Notes: generated by a model not told the origin, from the letters alone. Counted from the stretch's first letter, positions 39,208-50,834 are shown. The stretch is DNA of 64,000 bases from Viscum album (GCA_963277665.1 OY728130.1:1364422393-1364486392), one strand, 5' to 3'. Made by a program: numbers and translations.

Positions 39208-39660
39208 CACCATATGTGCATACATACGGCTCACCGTCTCCACGTCGTACTGTAGTTTGTTATTCAAACACTTAATTATTGGGATGGGTATAATAATGAG
39301 TATAACTAATGTAAATAATAAATTTAACATTTTAATTATTTTTTATATATGATATACCATCCAATTACATACTATTTCACCATCAATATAATGATATTAT
39401 CTTTTATGCGTACGTACGGATTGTCGTCTCCACGACGCACACATTCACCATTCAATGATAATTATAAAAATATATATTATTAATAAGTATGTAATATATG
39501 AAATGATAATGATACTGAATATGTATATATATGTGTGTGTGTGTGTGTGTTTATACTTAAATATATCTTATTTACTTACTTCCATTCAATACGATATGAA
39601 AACGAAAACAACGTTTATGCATACGTATGACCTACCGTCTCGATAAACACTATTTTCCAT
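39208..39660 (+). repeat. Triplet of GC-rich hairpin motifs, LTR 5
   Basis: Motifs at 39208-39258, 39402-39440 and 39616-39660. Motif 2 has TGCGTACGTACGG and CGTCTCCACGACG but is followed by a small deletion. Motif 3 is eroded (CGTCTCGATAAACAC), so its stem is lost in this copy. Confidence 0.72.
39532..39551. repeat. (TG)n microsatellite in LTR 5
   Basis: About ten uninterrupted TG units. The other LTRs have TATATA-like sequence or, in LTR 4 (near 32700), a short TGTGTGTG at this position. Confidence 0.9.
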
Positions 39661-41247
39661 TTCATATATCTATCCATTATACATATTTATATGATAAATA
39701 TATACGATTTATAAATCATGTGTAATATTCTGGAATTATTTAAATCATGATCTAAATTATTCGATGAAGAATAACAAGTTAAAACACATACGATAGTGAA
39801 AGCGATTATTACCCGAAATGTCAGTTTAACATTGAAATACTTATTAAATGGGTAGTATAAATTCATAGATGAATCATGTATGATATAACAAATATGAATA
39901 TGGTTCTTTTATAATTTAATAACATACTATGGTCATTATACATGAGGTTAAACGTACCCTCTACCCAAGGGAAGTGCAAGGTAAGGGTTAATTTCACAAT
40001 CTCTTTATTATCTGAGGTTATTTTTACCTAAGTATCTACTAGGACATATTTATTATCCATGGCCATGTTTCATAAAAGATTTTTCAAAGGGATTTTTTTA
40101 AGGGATTTTTTTTAATAAAATACCATTCAAATTATTTTAAATATTTATTCTTTTAATTCATTCTTATTAATGTCCATGTTTTTAAAATGGTTTTCAAGGA
40201 TTTATTTATATGGACATGAATGTTTTTAACATGTTAATTCCATTCAAAAGTTTCAAAGTGGAATGGGACACTTTGATTAAAAAATGTATCTAAATGTCTT
40301 CCTTTCTAAATTATGTGACTTTTAAATCTTTTCATGAAAAATGGATATTTCTCTCATTGATTTTTACAAATCATTTTCATCTATGTGAACATACTTTAAT
40401 AGATTTTAATATTGTTTGAAGTTGATTTATTTTGATAAAAATCTTATATATTGTATTGAAGGTCTTGTGATATGTTTTACTGTGGATGTGTTATTTGTAT
40501 ACCATTCATGGTTTATGGATATATTATTGATATTTTATATTCTATTTTTAATACAAATGTTTATGTTATGTTTAAACCTTTTCATATGAGAAATTAATTT
40601 AACTTAGTAAGTGACTGGTGTATCCTGATAAAGATCCTTGATGCATCGATTGGTCTCATGAGACAAACTAGTGTCTTGGCATAAGGCATTGACAAAATCT
40701 TTTTTTTTAGTCTTGGCACAAGGCCTTGACTATGTGGTTATGAAGTTTGGAATTATATATTTCATAATAATGAAAGTTGATATTGATATTTCATGTGATT
40801 ATTCGACTAGTAGAATATCCATGTGAATAAGTAAATGGAATTATTTGATTTTATCTTTGCCATATTTTTCTAAAATTTAAGTCTAAAAGGATTTTTTTTA
40901 GTCTTATACATTGAATTAAGTGTTTATTCTTATTTATGAAAGTTTCCACTATATTTTTATCCTTACTGAGCATCTGAGCTCACCCATTTCTATGTTTTAT
41001 TTTTCCTAGAATGTGAAGAAGTATTTTATAGTTGACCTAAAGGGATAGGATAAGGATATAATTGTGTTCAAAAGAGGACAAAATGTTGTTGATGTTTTTA
41101 TTTTATTATGTAATATAATATTGATATATGTAATATATTTTCCATGATTTCTAAATTGATCTGTCTTTCAGAACATGATTCCATGTAATCATGACAATTT
41201 ATTAAAATAATGCTCTGAATATAGGCTTCTGGGGTTTGGGCTTTACA

Positions 41248-43045
41248 ACCTGGATCGGTGGTTCCCCATACCCCATTTCATTCTGAGAGACCTAGACAGA
41301 CCTGGTGTGGTTTGGGGTCGGTTTGGTCGGGCCTGGACAGTGGGCCAGGCCCAATAGGCCTCGCTAGACCCGTCCCGGTTGGCAGAGGGTCCAGCCCACC
41401 GGATTTCCTGACCACCCTGTCTAGTCTGGCCTGAACTGAAGAGGGTACGAGTCTAGTTAGCCAGTGCGGGTTTGACCTGTTAGATTTGGGTCTGACCCAG
41501 AGGCACGGTTCGGCCTGCTCGACAAGGGTTTGGACCACAAGGAAGTGGGACCATCTCGTAGTGCGGGTTTGGCCTGCTGGTGGTTCACGCCCCATCAATT
41601 CTGCAATATGCAGACCGGTCTGCCTCATTGGACGTGTCCGGGAGCCGTGTCTATGCCCCACAATCACCTCGTGGGTTTCCGTGGGGAACCTCTTTCACTG
41701 CGTTCAAGTGACCACGACCAGTCGCGTGGGATGCGGTTCATTATCGCGTTCACGACCTCTGCCTCCCACCGTTGGTTCAGCCCACGGCTTCTCCAGCAAC
41801 GTTGCGGCCCGGTCCAGCCGTGACCTTCGGTCTGATGCACCGTTGCGGCGAGCCGCCTCCCACCCACAGCTAGCACTACGGGCCTCTTCTGGTATTCACT
41901 GATGCCATCGTCAGTGCCGCCGCTCAGTGGATTCTTCCACAGACCACTGGGTCTGCACCTGTGGTCCTATTTTCACGCCACTTGTTCCCGTGTTCTCTGG
42001 GGACTGTCTTCTCCACCACGACGGTCTCAAAATTGACTTTTTGTCCATTCAAGAGTTTTTTCATGAATAAAACCAACAACGGAGGGGCGTATTTCTAGTT
42101 CATGCCAGACCTCTCCCTCCACGTTATAATTTAACAAAACAAGGGAGGTCCGAGGATTTTAATTTGAACAAAAAAGATAATTAAATCCCTGATAAATAAA
42201 CCCTAAATAAGTTACCCTACCATAGGAACGCACAATCTTCATATTAACATGTTTGTGTGTTAATCCAAATTTTTCATTTATAAATAAAAATAGGTAATCT
42301 TTAAATTCAAATAACCCCTACCTCTCGACGTTCATTCTTGCATGTTTTTCCTCAAGGGGTTAAGAAACCGGTGTCGCTTTTCAGTTTCTATATTTAAAAG
42401 GAATCGAAGAAGGAGAAGTTCAACTAGCATTCTTCGTTCTTTTCTATGGTAGAATTCCATCAGAGGTTTTCTAGAGAATCCTCCAATTTTTTAATCCATA
42501 TTTTCCCAGCACGTCGAATTATAAATTAGAGCACGCCGGAGTGTTCCAATAAAGATGTGCTGTCGTGTCTTTATGTTGAAACAAATTCTATGTTACTCAT
42601 CATTAAAGTGTCATTATCTTACGAGTTTAATGAGCCATTATTGAGCCACATTGATGTGCATCATTGCCACCCTGTCGCTATCCCGTAGCGTCGTCACCCG
42701 CCACTCCAAATGGAGAAATAAAATAAAATATTTCATTTAAATTATTTTATAATTTTTATCGAAAAGATCGAAAAATTACTTTTCCACTCGGCCCTTTCTG
42801 GACGATGTTATGTCATTTCAAGGTGAATCCCAGAATTTTGAATTCAAAAGTTCCCTCAAATTTTTTATGCGAGCAATGATTCAAAATATTGAAAAATCCA
42901 CTCACATGTTTAGAAAACATGCCTTAAAATAATTTAAAAATTCATGTTCCGAGCTCTTCGGACCTCAGATTCATGTTCCATCAAAATTTTTTGTCTCAAA
43001 ATAATTCCATATAATAATATTATATGGAAATTCTGAGATGTTACA
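41248..43045 (-). repeat. Chromovirus 3' LTR, inner part (U3 side)
   Basis: This part aligns with about 49069-50834 of the 5' LTR. Shared blocks are GTGGTTTGGGGTC, CGGTTGGCAGAGGGTCCA, AAACAAGGGAGGTC, ATAATTAAATCCC, CCACTCGGCC and CCATCAAA with TTTGTCTCAAAATAAT. It ends TGTTACA at 43045, which read on the minus strand is the LTR start TGTAACATCTCAG. The stretch 41250-42000 is strikingly GC-rich and produces overlapping open frames on both strands, such as 41278-41667 and 41486-41902, that do not match frames in the other LTR and are not called. Confidence 0.88.
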
Positions 43046-43058
43046 TCATCCCCACCTT
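43046..43058 (-). other. Polypurine tract of the chromovirus
   Basis: On the minus strand the sequence directly before the 3' LTR reads AAGGTGGGGATGA, a purine-rich primer for plus-strand synthesis. Confidence 0.75.
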
Positions 43059-43802
43059 AGGTATTTACATCCCCGAAATCCAAAAAAACAAATAAAGAAA
43101 AAAATGGGGGAACTGATCCCAAATTTGACCCTCTCTCTCCCATGTTCTCTCCTAGAGATTCTCATGCTGCCATTGGATACACAATTTAGGAATCGAACTC
43201 CTGTGTAGGACCCACTATTTTCGGTCCTCTATCTCTACTGGGAACTCCACAAACATCACCCCATCATCGATGTCCATCTCTCCTCAGTTGATGAATTGTG
43301 ATGGATCATGCACGTACCTCCTCAATTGTGAAACATGGAAAACATCATGCACCCAGTTCATCTGTGGGGGAGAGATAAGTAGTAAGCCACCTCACTAACT
43401 CTATTCATGATATGAAAAGGCCCAATGAACCTTGAAGATAGCCTATCACCCCATCCAAATCTCTAAAATCCTCATCGGGGTGAGACCTAAAGGAACAAAT
43501 TATCTACCTACTTAAACTCCAAGGATCTTTGTATCCTATCGACATAAGACTTATTCTTTCTTTTTATAGTCCTCATCTACTCCTGGATGATCTACACCTT
43601 CTTGGTGGTATCCCATACCAACTCTAGGCCCACAAGTGCTGACTCCCCTGGGTTTTTCCAGCATTTGGGTGATCTACAAAGCTGCCCATACAAGGCCTCA
43701 TTTGGTTCCATGCCAATGGTGGAGTGATAGTTGTTGTTTTATGAAAACTCCACTAGTGGAAGGTGGTCCTCTCAGCCATGAATAAAGTCATGGATGAAAG
43801 AA

Positions 43803-44299
43803 CTATTCATGTCCTCCAAAGTCTGTATAGTCCACTCCATCTGACCATCCATTTGGGGATGAAAATATGTTCTCAAACGTAGCTGCATCCTGAAAGTCCC
43901 CTGTAATCCCTTCCACAACTAGGATATAAAGAGGGCATCGTGATCTGAGACGATCATCAATGGGACACCATGAATCCTCACTATATTGTGGATGTACAGG
44001 CGTCTCAAGACCTCTACCACCCCCTGCACCCATATGGGTATAAACTAAGCCGAATTGGTGAGTAAGTCAATGATCACCCAAATGGAATCATGGCCCCTAG
44101 ACGTACGTGGTAGTGTTATCATGATGTCCATGGAGACACCATCCCACTTCCATCCCGACACGTCAAGTTGCTGAGCTAAGCCTACTGGTACCTGATGCTT
44201 GACCTTCACATTCAGACAAGTGAGGAATCGTGATACGAACTCGACCATGACTTTCTTCATCCATGGCCACCAGTACTTACGCCGAATGTCCTGGTACAT
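43803..44299 (-). pseudogene. Chromovirus integrase core remnant
   Basis: Two adjoining open segments (44299-44045 and 44033-43803). The first has the zinc-binding region's tail (KYWWPWMKK, FVSRFLTCLNVK) and the start of the catalytic core (WKWDGVSMDIMITLPRTSRG, VIIDLLT), including the first aspartate. The second region contains SDHDALFIS-like and DGQMEWTIQTLEDM sequence, which carry the second aspartate and the glutamate of the DDE triad. Integrase joins the element cDNA to host DNA with a 5-bp staggered cut, in agreement with the CATAT duplication. Frameshifts separate the pieces. Confidence 0.85.
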
Positions 44300-45199
44300 T
44301 TTCTACACATCCAAATGTACAGCCAAATGGGTTGTGTGTAATTCATTCAACAAATCCTCTTGTATCATCACTAGTACCATGTCGTGTCCTTTAAAGGGAA
44401 TGGTGTGCTCCCTACCTTCATAAAATCCTTCAGGATACTATCCTGAGGATATCTGATCACGTCAGGCCTTGTAGTCAATGTCTCCAAGCTGAGCCTCCCA
44501 AACTCACGGAATGAGTGTGGGAGTGACATTCATAGAATGGAGGTAAGTTACTCCATCTATATATACTAAGGATATTTGCAATGTGGCTAGACACTCTATC
44601 GCCTCACTTTGCAACTGCAGTCTAGACCTCCTGCTAAGTATGTCTTCTACCATGTTCCCCATCCCAAGAGTGTAGACTATCTAAAAGTTGTTGTTCTGGA
44701 GGAACTCCATCCATTGAAGATGTCTCGGGTTCAGGTCCTTCTGTGAGAATATTTACCTAAGAATATTTTGATCAGAGTAAACAGTAAATTTTTCACCCAT
44801 CAAGTAGTGCCGCCACATCTTCAGTCCAAAGACCAATAATGCTAACTCTAGGTCAAGGGTAGCATAGTTATACTCATGTTGTATTAACTTTTGTGAGTTG
44901 TAGGAGATCATCGATCACTCCTACATCAGGAGACAACCTATTTTTCTCCCCAATACATCACAGTAGACTACATACACAACTCCCTCCTCTGGTAGTCTCA
45001 AGATGGGGGAATTATCCAATCTCCACCTCAGCTCATAGAAACTCTTTTGGAATTTATCCATCTACCTGAAGGGATTTCCATTTCATGTCAAAGCCTAAAA
45101 GGGTTCTTCTAATCTAGATAAGTTGGGAACAATTCTCCAATAGTAACCAGCTATCCCCAAGAACCTCTACACCTCAGTCACACTCATGGGTGGATCCCA

Positions 45200-46016
45200 A
45201 GAAAGCATCGCCTTTATCTTCACTGGATTTACTGCAATTCCAGCCTCTGTGATAAAGTATCCTAGAAATTGGCCATAATATATCTAGAACTAACTCCTAG
45301 AGAGCTTACCATAATTCTGGTGCTCTTAGAGTTCATTCAGAACAATCCACAGGTGTATAGTGTGCTTCTCCTTCGAGGTAGAATACACCAAGATGTCATC
45401 GATGAAGACCACGATGAACCGATCAAGGTTGGTTTGGGAGATCTAATTCATGATCCCCATGAACACTATCGGAGCATTGGTCATTCCAAAGGGAATCACC
45501 AAGAACTCTTAGTGGTTGTAATAATTACCTGAAGGTCATTTTTGGTACATCCTTGTTCCATACCCGAAGCTAGTGATAGCCTGATCTAAGGTCTATCATT
45601 GAGAACCACTTTGCTCCCTTTAGCTGGTCGAATAGTTCATCAATTCTTGGTAGTGGGTACCAATTCTTCACTATCTCTAGGTCCAGGAACTGGAAGACCA
45701 TGAAAAACCTCAGACTCCCATCTGCCTTTTTGGAAATAAGAACTGGGGATACCCATGGTGAAATGATGGGTCTTACAAACCCCTTATCATGCAAGTCCTA
45801 TAGTTGTACCCTCACCTCACAAAGCTCTACGGGAGCCATTCGATATGACGGAGTGGATATCACTACCATCCTGGGGTAAAGTTCGATACAGAAGTATACA
45901 TCTCTATGAGGAGATAGCCTTGGAATCTCTTCAGAAAAAACATCCTTGTACTCATCCATCGCTATAAGAAAACATGGACTCCTCTCCTCTACTACACCGA
46001 GGGTGAGGAAATACAA
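45200..46016 (-). pseudogene. Chromovirus reverse transcriptase remnant
   Basis: Frames 46016-45798 and 45794-45570 carry the N-terminal RT region: YKDVFSEEIP, IELYP, SYRMAPVEL, then [32 protein letters not shown] and IDLRSGYH. The catalytic FIDD motif (FIVVFIDDILVYS, about 45390-45430) is intact at the amino-acid level but in another frame. The plus-strand frame at 45269-45532 is the antisense shadow of this motif. Similarity is to Ty3/gypsy RT, which copies element RNA to DNA. Confidence 0.85.
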
Positions 46017-47870
46017 CTAGTGAGTGATTGGATGTACCCTCCTTCGAGAAATTCCATCCTGTGCTGCAAATTTTTCCTTCTCACTGGTGAAGGACAAACC
46101 TATTCTACCCTCACAGATACACCACACTTTGTGCCTAAAACAGTCGATCTAAGAATAGACTGTGGATAGTTAGTTCATACCTAATATGATGTTGTAAGGC
46201 CTCGACGCTGCTACTAGGAGATCCCAATCGAAGCTCTCACCTCCAAGAGTGAGTTCACAATATTTTCACCAATGTTTAATCATTTAATTCTCTCTTATAG
46301 GAGTCTCTATTCATAATGATCGATCGAACAGCTCTATCAGAATCCCCAAGCTCTGAATGAGTGTCATGGAAATGGAAGAGTGACTGTCACTTGTGTCTAT
46401 AAGACCCCAAACTAGGGTGTAATAGACACAGATCATACCTCTAATCATCTCTGTAGAATCGTGGTCATACGTTTTTGATTCATGGATATGAGATCACCAC
46501 TGTTTCCTGCTCCCCAAGGTCAGGGCGGAAAACATGGGGGTTGTGGCGGTAACACCTCAAATTGTTGCCCAGTGTCCGCCGCTCAGCCAGCTCCCCTACC
46601 AAATCTTCCACCCTATAGATATCCTTGCTCAAACCATTTGGTTATGTCTTTGTTGCCCCTCAATCATCTTCTTGTCATTAGTACAGTGGGTCATGCAGTT
46701 ACGCGCCATGTGTCCCTACCCGCTGTCAGAAAATCAATGCATGGCCCCTGTATAACTCCCTTTGGCTTTGGATTCTCGCACTGCCAACCCTGAGTCATGG
46801 GGTTTTCCTCTAAAATACCTAGCACACTTGGGAACACACATCGCTTATCTGCATCCTACTAGAGAATCTACCACCAAGGGTCTGCTGTCACTCTTTCTTT
46901 GGTTTCCTGCTCTACCCCGAAGCTCTCCATCAGAAGGGCTCACTCCAGCACCCCAACCTGGGTGGGGATACTGAGAGACCCCACCAAATTCCCAATATCT
47001 CGCCCAAGTCCTTGCTCGAAGGCTTAGGATTTGAATAAAGGGTCTTTCACCATGTCTGTGGAGTATATTGAAAGCTCTATGAACCTTGCCGATTACTCGG
47101 CCACTATCATGTAGCCTTTCTGTAGGTGAAACTGCTCCTGAATGCGCATATAGTGCAACGTCGAGGGGATTAAATCCTCAGAAAAAATCCTCTTGAAGTA
47201 AACCCAAGTGAGGGTCACCTCATCATGAGTCTGGATGGTCAAGCTCCACAATCTCCATGCTGATCCCTACAGAAGGATCATCGCTAATATCTCTATCTGG
47301 TCAGGCGGTGTCATTACTAAGTGGAAGACCCACGTCATAGCCTCCATCCAGTCCTCAGCGGCCTGTGGATCTATCTCTCCCATGAACCAGGGAGGTCTCT
47401 ATCTATGAAACTCATGTAGGGCACTGAGCCAACGAACATCCTCCGCCGGAACTGCCGACAGTAGATGATGACCATCGGGTGGTGGTAGCACTGGTGCACC
47501 ACCTAGTGGGGCCATCTCTAGAACTAGTCTTTTAACGGACACCTCGTTGCTAGGTGGGATTTCCTCACGACCTCATATCTAGATCCTGGTTGGTCTTCCA
47601 TGTGGACACATCCTTAGATAGATCAATATGTACCATGGTTAGAAGGTTATACCTAGTGAGATGACTTTTATTCAAAAATAAAGAGACACTTATGAAACCA
47701 GTGTTTTCATGTATTGAGATGAAAACAGAATTCAAGGTCCTGGTGTATGGATATGTCAACTTCCACAGCAACACTGGACTCCCTAAATCTGAAATTCAAA
47801 CTCGCAACACATTAAAATGTTACCCAAAAACAAATCATAGACTCCTGATCTTTGAGGTGGAACCAACCAT

Positions 47871-47882
47871 CCTCTTATACCA
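47871..47882 (-). other. Primer binding site of the chromovirus
   Basis: On the minus strand, three bases after the 5' LTR end, the sequence reads TGGTATAAGAGG, one mismatch from the TGGTATCAGAG class complementary to initiator tRNA-Met. It is the same primer type as in the gag-only family. Confidence 0.78.
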
Positions 47883-47885
47883 TAT

Positions 47886-50834
47886 TGTCATGACCCGTCC
47901 CCCAGGGCATGTGTCGTGACTACCCCAAGACCACCTCCAGAAGGCCGGGGGCGGGTGACTAGTTCTAAAGGCGTCAACCTATAAGTGGGAGGCATTTTAT
48001 TGAGTACATGTACGTACACACACACACACAACCACATCCCAACACACTGAAGAGAAGAAACAAGTACCACAAAAACAAGCTGAGTACGAGTACATCTGAA
48101 AGTAAGTGGTCCAAAATAAAAACACAATAAGAACTAAAAACAACAAGTACAAAAGAAAACATTGATGTACATATGTAGAAAACACCACCTGATCAGGAGA
48201 GTAGTGAAGCTATTGGAATCCAAAGTAGTATGTCTTTCTTGGTCAGTCCTATTGGGTGTTGCCTGACCCTAGGCCAAGTCAACCATCGTGGAATCTGTCA
48301 ATCCCATCTCCCTAAGAACCCCTATCCTAACATCAGTCATCTACACCAGACACAACATGTGCGGGCGAAACCCATGTAGGGGTGATTAACACAATACTAA
48401 GTATAACACACATCAATTCCTCAATGTAAAACATGAAACACAAGACAAATCACCCCAAGTATATTCTAGGGTAGTAACAGTAGCATCATAAGTCACATCT
48501 TCAAACACCTCGGCTGCTGGAGAACTCCTCCTCTATCGAGAACATTGAGCCTGCCGGGCCACACAAATCCACTTCCCACTAATCATGAAATGATGTGGTA
48601 CTCATCCCTAATGAGTACCATTGGTCTGCTAGGTCACACAGAGTTGCTCCCCATCATGGGCCTTCGGGGTCACATAGAGCAACTTCCCACCTTGTAAGAA
48701 CTGAGGTACTCCTCCTGGCGAGTACCGTGGGTATGCCGAGTCAAACAAATATGCTCCCCACCGTGATCCTACTGGGTCACATAGAGCCGCTTCCAACTGG
48801 GCCATCGTCAAGTAGTCTTCAGGTCTCATCCAACCGTAGGGTTATGTATACAATGCGCTGGGGAGAACTATTCCTTGAGCCGTTATTCACTTATCAGTAT
48901 CCAAGAATGTCACCAAAAGTCATGTTTAAAGATCTACCTCCTCGAGAGTGTCCAAATTCTGTAAATATAAAATCAATCGGATGTTCAGTTTGCAAGATAC
49001 GAGCATTTTAGTAACCAATGGGATGGTTGTGATGTGGCTTGATCTGATCCGGCCGGACCAACCTGACAAACCTGGGTCAGGGGTTCGACATACCTCTATT
49101 CATTCTGACATACCCAACCTGACCTATTGTGGTTTGGGGTCAGTCTGTTCTAGCCTTGACAATGGGCCAGGACCAATAGGCATCACTGGGCCCGACCCGG
49201 TTGGCAGAGGGTCCATTCTGCCAGGTCACCCGACGACCAGGCCTAGTCCGGACCGGCCCGACGGTGCGAGTACGACCCGCTAGTTGTAGGTTTGGATTGC
49301 TGAATAGTGGGATAAGATTGACCTGGTGAGCCAAGTGTCCATCCCTCTAGGGGTTCGTGCCTTGTCCGGTCCACAAGAGATGGACCGATCGGCATCATTA
49401 GACACGGATGCGAGCCGCGTCCGTGCCCCACCATCGCCCTGCGGGTCACCGCATGACACCTCCTCCACCACGGTCAAGTGACTGCATCCCGTCGCATAGG
49501 ATGAAGCTCGGTGCCATGTTCATGGGTCTCTGATGTGGTCATGCGAACGCATCTTCCGCCTCCAGCCGCCCGCTCAACTGGTGGCTTCTCCTGCTGTGTT
49601 GTTGCCCGGTCAGGCCGTGGCCTTCTGTCTGGTGCGTCGCCTACCACCCATGGATGCCACCGTGCGCCACTTCTGGCAGTCTCCATTGCCACTTCCAGTG
49701 CCGGTGCATCGGCGGATTCTTTTGCGGACCATCGAGTCTGCAGTGGTGGTCTGCTCATCATGCCTCTTGTTCCCGCATTCTTCGAGGAAGGTCTTCTCCA
49801 TGGAGAGGGTCTCAAAACTGACTTTATGTCGATTCAAGAGATTGGCCATGAAGAATACCCATGACAGAGGGGCTTGGGCCTTTTTCTTGTTAGACCATAC
49901 ACTCCGTGTTAGGATTTAAAAAAACAAGGGAGGTCTGAGGATTTTAATTTAAACAACAAAGATAATTAAATCCCAGATAAAGAAACCCCAATGAAGTCAC
50001 CCTCCCACAATAATGCATGGACCACAGATTAACCTGTTCGTGGGTTAATACACATTTGTCTCATAGAAATAAAAATAGGGAAATTTTAAAATAAAGTAAC
50101 CTCTACATCTTGATGTTTGTTGCCAAACATTCATCAATGAGTGGTTAACACATTAGCATCTCTTCTCGTTACTGATATTCGAAAGGTGTCAAAGCAGGAG
50201 AAGTTCAACTGGTGTTCTTCATTATTCACTGGGGTGGAAGTCCCTTAGAGGTTCTCAAGATAATACTCTAATTTCATTAGTCCATATTTTCCCAGTGCAT
50301 CGAATTATAAATAGGAGCACTTCGCAGTGTTACCATAAAGATATGTCGTCACATCATTGCATTGAAACAATGTATCGGTTAACGGTCATTAAAGTGTCAT
50401 TACATTGAGAGTTTAATAATACATTAATGAGTCTCATTGATTCACATCATCACCACCCTGTTGCTTCCCTTTAGCTTCATCAACCGTCAATCCAAAGGGA
50501 GAATTAATAGAATATAATTTATTTAAATTATGTTATTATTTTTCTCGAAAAGTTCTAAAAATAACATTTCCACTCGGCCATTGCAGGACAATGTTAAGTC
50601 ATTTCTAGGAGAATACTAGAGTTATGAATTCAACCGTTCCCTTATATATTTGATCCAATTGACAGTTCAAATTATAGAAAAACATGCTCGCAAATTTACT
50701 GAACGTACCTTAAAAATTGTTCAAACTTCTGTTCCGGGATCTTCAGGCCTTAGAATCACATGCCATCAAATATTTTCGTCTCAAAATAATCCCATATAAA
50801 TAAAAACAATAAACATAAATTCTAATACTTTACA
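47886..50834 (-). repeat. Chromovirus 5' LTR
   Basis: Complete LTR of 2949 bp, TGTAA(A/C) at the minus-strand start (50834) and TGACA at its end (47886). It is the only uninterrupted copy and shows where the array entered the 3' LTR (site near 49070). It has a GC-rich, CpG-containing segment (about 49020-49860) between AT-rich flanks. Open frames there (49474-49815 minus, 49511-49864 plus, 49533-49919 plus) lie on top of each other on opposite strands and reflect base composition. The segment 48590-48800 contains short imperfect repeats around TGGGTCACATAGAG. Confidence 0.9.
48590..48830. repeat. Short tandem repeats in the chromovirus LTR
   Basis: A module with GAGTACCATTGGT-, GGTCACACAGAG- and CTCCCCACCATGGG-like words repeats about four times. 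The same cluster is at 9890-10150 in the 3' LTR, so the repeats were present before insertion. Confidence 0.7.

Larger units (their letters stand above)
10423..41247 (+). mobile_element. Tandem array of a gag-only LTR retrotransposon (5 LTRs, 4 internal regions)
   Basis: Five copies of an LTR of 4450 to 4465 bp alternate with four internal regions (1466, 2385, 2301 and 2386 bp). Each complete LTR starts TGTAACAC and ends TTACA (TTATA in LTR 1), is followed by a tRNA-Met primer site (TGGTATCAGAGG) and, except for LTR 1, preceded by a purine-rich tract. The internal regions contain only a broken gag C-terminal region with CCHC knuckles; no protease, reverse transcriptase, RNase H or integrase similarity was found. 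This matches gag-only non-autonomous elements (TR-GAG; size is also LARD-like). The array sits inside one chromovirus LTR with one imperfect target duplication, which implies a single insertion followed by amplification. Confidence 0.85.
36784..41247 (+). repeat. Gag-only family LTR 5
   Basis: LTR of 4464 bp with ends TGTAACACCC and GGGCTTTACA. It is joined at 41247/41248 to the inner part of the chromovirus 3' LTR. A (TG)n run at 39532-39551 is specific to this copy. Frames at 38912-39118, 39161-39352 and 39455-39646 are LTR sequence. Confidence 0.9.
43100..47575 (-). pseudogene. Chromovirus gag-pol remnant
   Basis: One decayed polyprotein read right to left. Gag capsid-like region about 47410-46990 (WFMGEIDPQAAEDW, then QLHLQKGY-like and RFIELS-like segments). 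Zinc knuckle near 46700-46760 (GHMARNC, upstream cysteines mutated). Protease near 46440-46130 (IDTSDSHSSIS where families have DTGATHSFIS; NIILGMN). Reverse transcriptase 46016-45200 ([38 protein letters not shown]). RNase H to about 44620 (IFSDHKSLKYIF-like, VEDILSRR). Integrase 44420-43600. GPY/F and chromodomain-like tail 43500-43100. The frame changes repeatedly and the longest open part is 84 codons, so no protein can be made. Confidence 0.85.
9212..50834 (-). mobile_element. Full-length Ty3/gypsy chromovirus, interrupted in its 3' LTR
   Basis: The element reads right to left. Its 5' LTR is 47886-50834, followed by a primer site for initiator tRNA-Met (47871-47882), a decayed gag-protease-RT-RNase H-integrase-chromodomain region, a polypurine tract (43046-43058) and a 3' LTR split into 41248-43045 and 9212-10422 by a 30.8-kb insertion. 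LTR outer ends are TGTAACA and, in the 5' LTR, TGACA (TGATA in the 3' LTR copy). A perfect 5-bp duplication flanks the whole. Domain order (integrase after RNase H) defines Ty3/gypsy; the chromodomain-like C-terminus and LTRs near 3 kb fit chromoviruses of the Tekay/Del type, the clade name being inference. Without the insertion it would be about 10.8 kb. No domain is intact enough to act. Confidence 0.88.

Noticed and set aside
12836..39660. Regularly spaced motifs as a CRISPR-like array
   Set aside because: Only three diverged motifs occur per LTR at 195 to 215-base spacing, in plant retrotransposon LTRs. There is no array of identical repeats and no cas gene.
10423..41247. Satellite DNA higher-order array
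   Set aside because: The 6.8-kb period is explained fully by LTR plus internal region, with primer sites and polypurine tracts at each boundary.
41278..41902. Overlapping frames of 97 to 138 codons on both strands as genes
   Set aside because: They lie in the GC-rich part of the chromovirus LTR, overlap each other on opposite strands, and the corresponding frames in the other LTR (49474-49919) do not encode similar proteins.
45269..45532. Plus-strand 87-codon frame
   Set aside because: It is the antisense shadow of the reverse transcriptase FIDD region on the minus strand.
49474..49919. Frames of 79 to 128 codons as host genes
   Set aside because: Same GC-rich LTR segment as 41278-41902. 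Length is explained by low stop-codon frequency at high GC.
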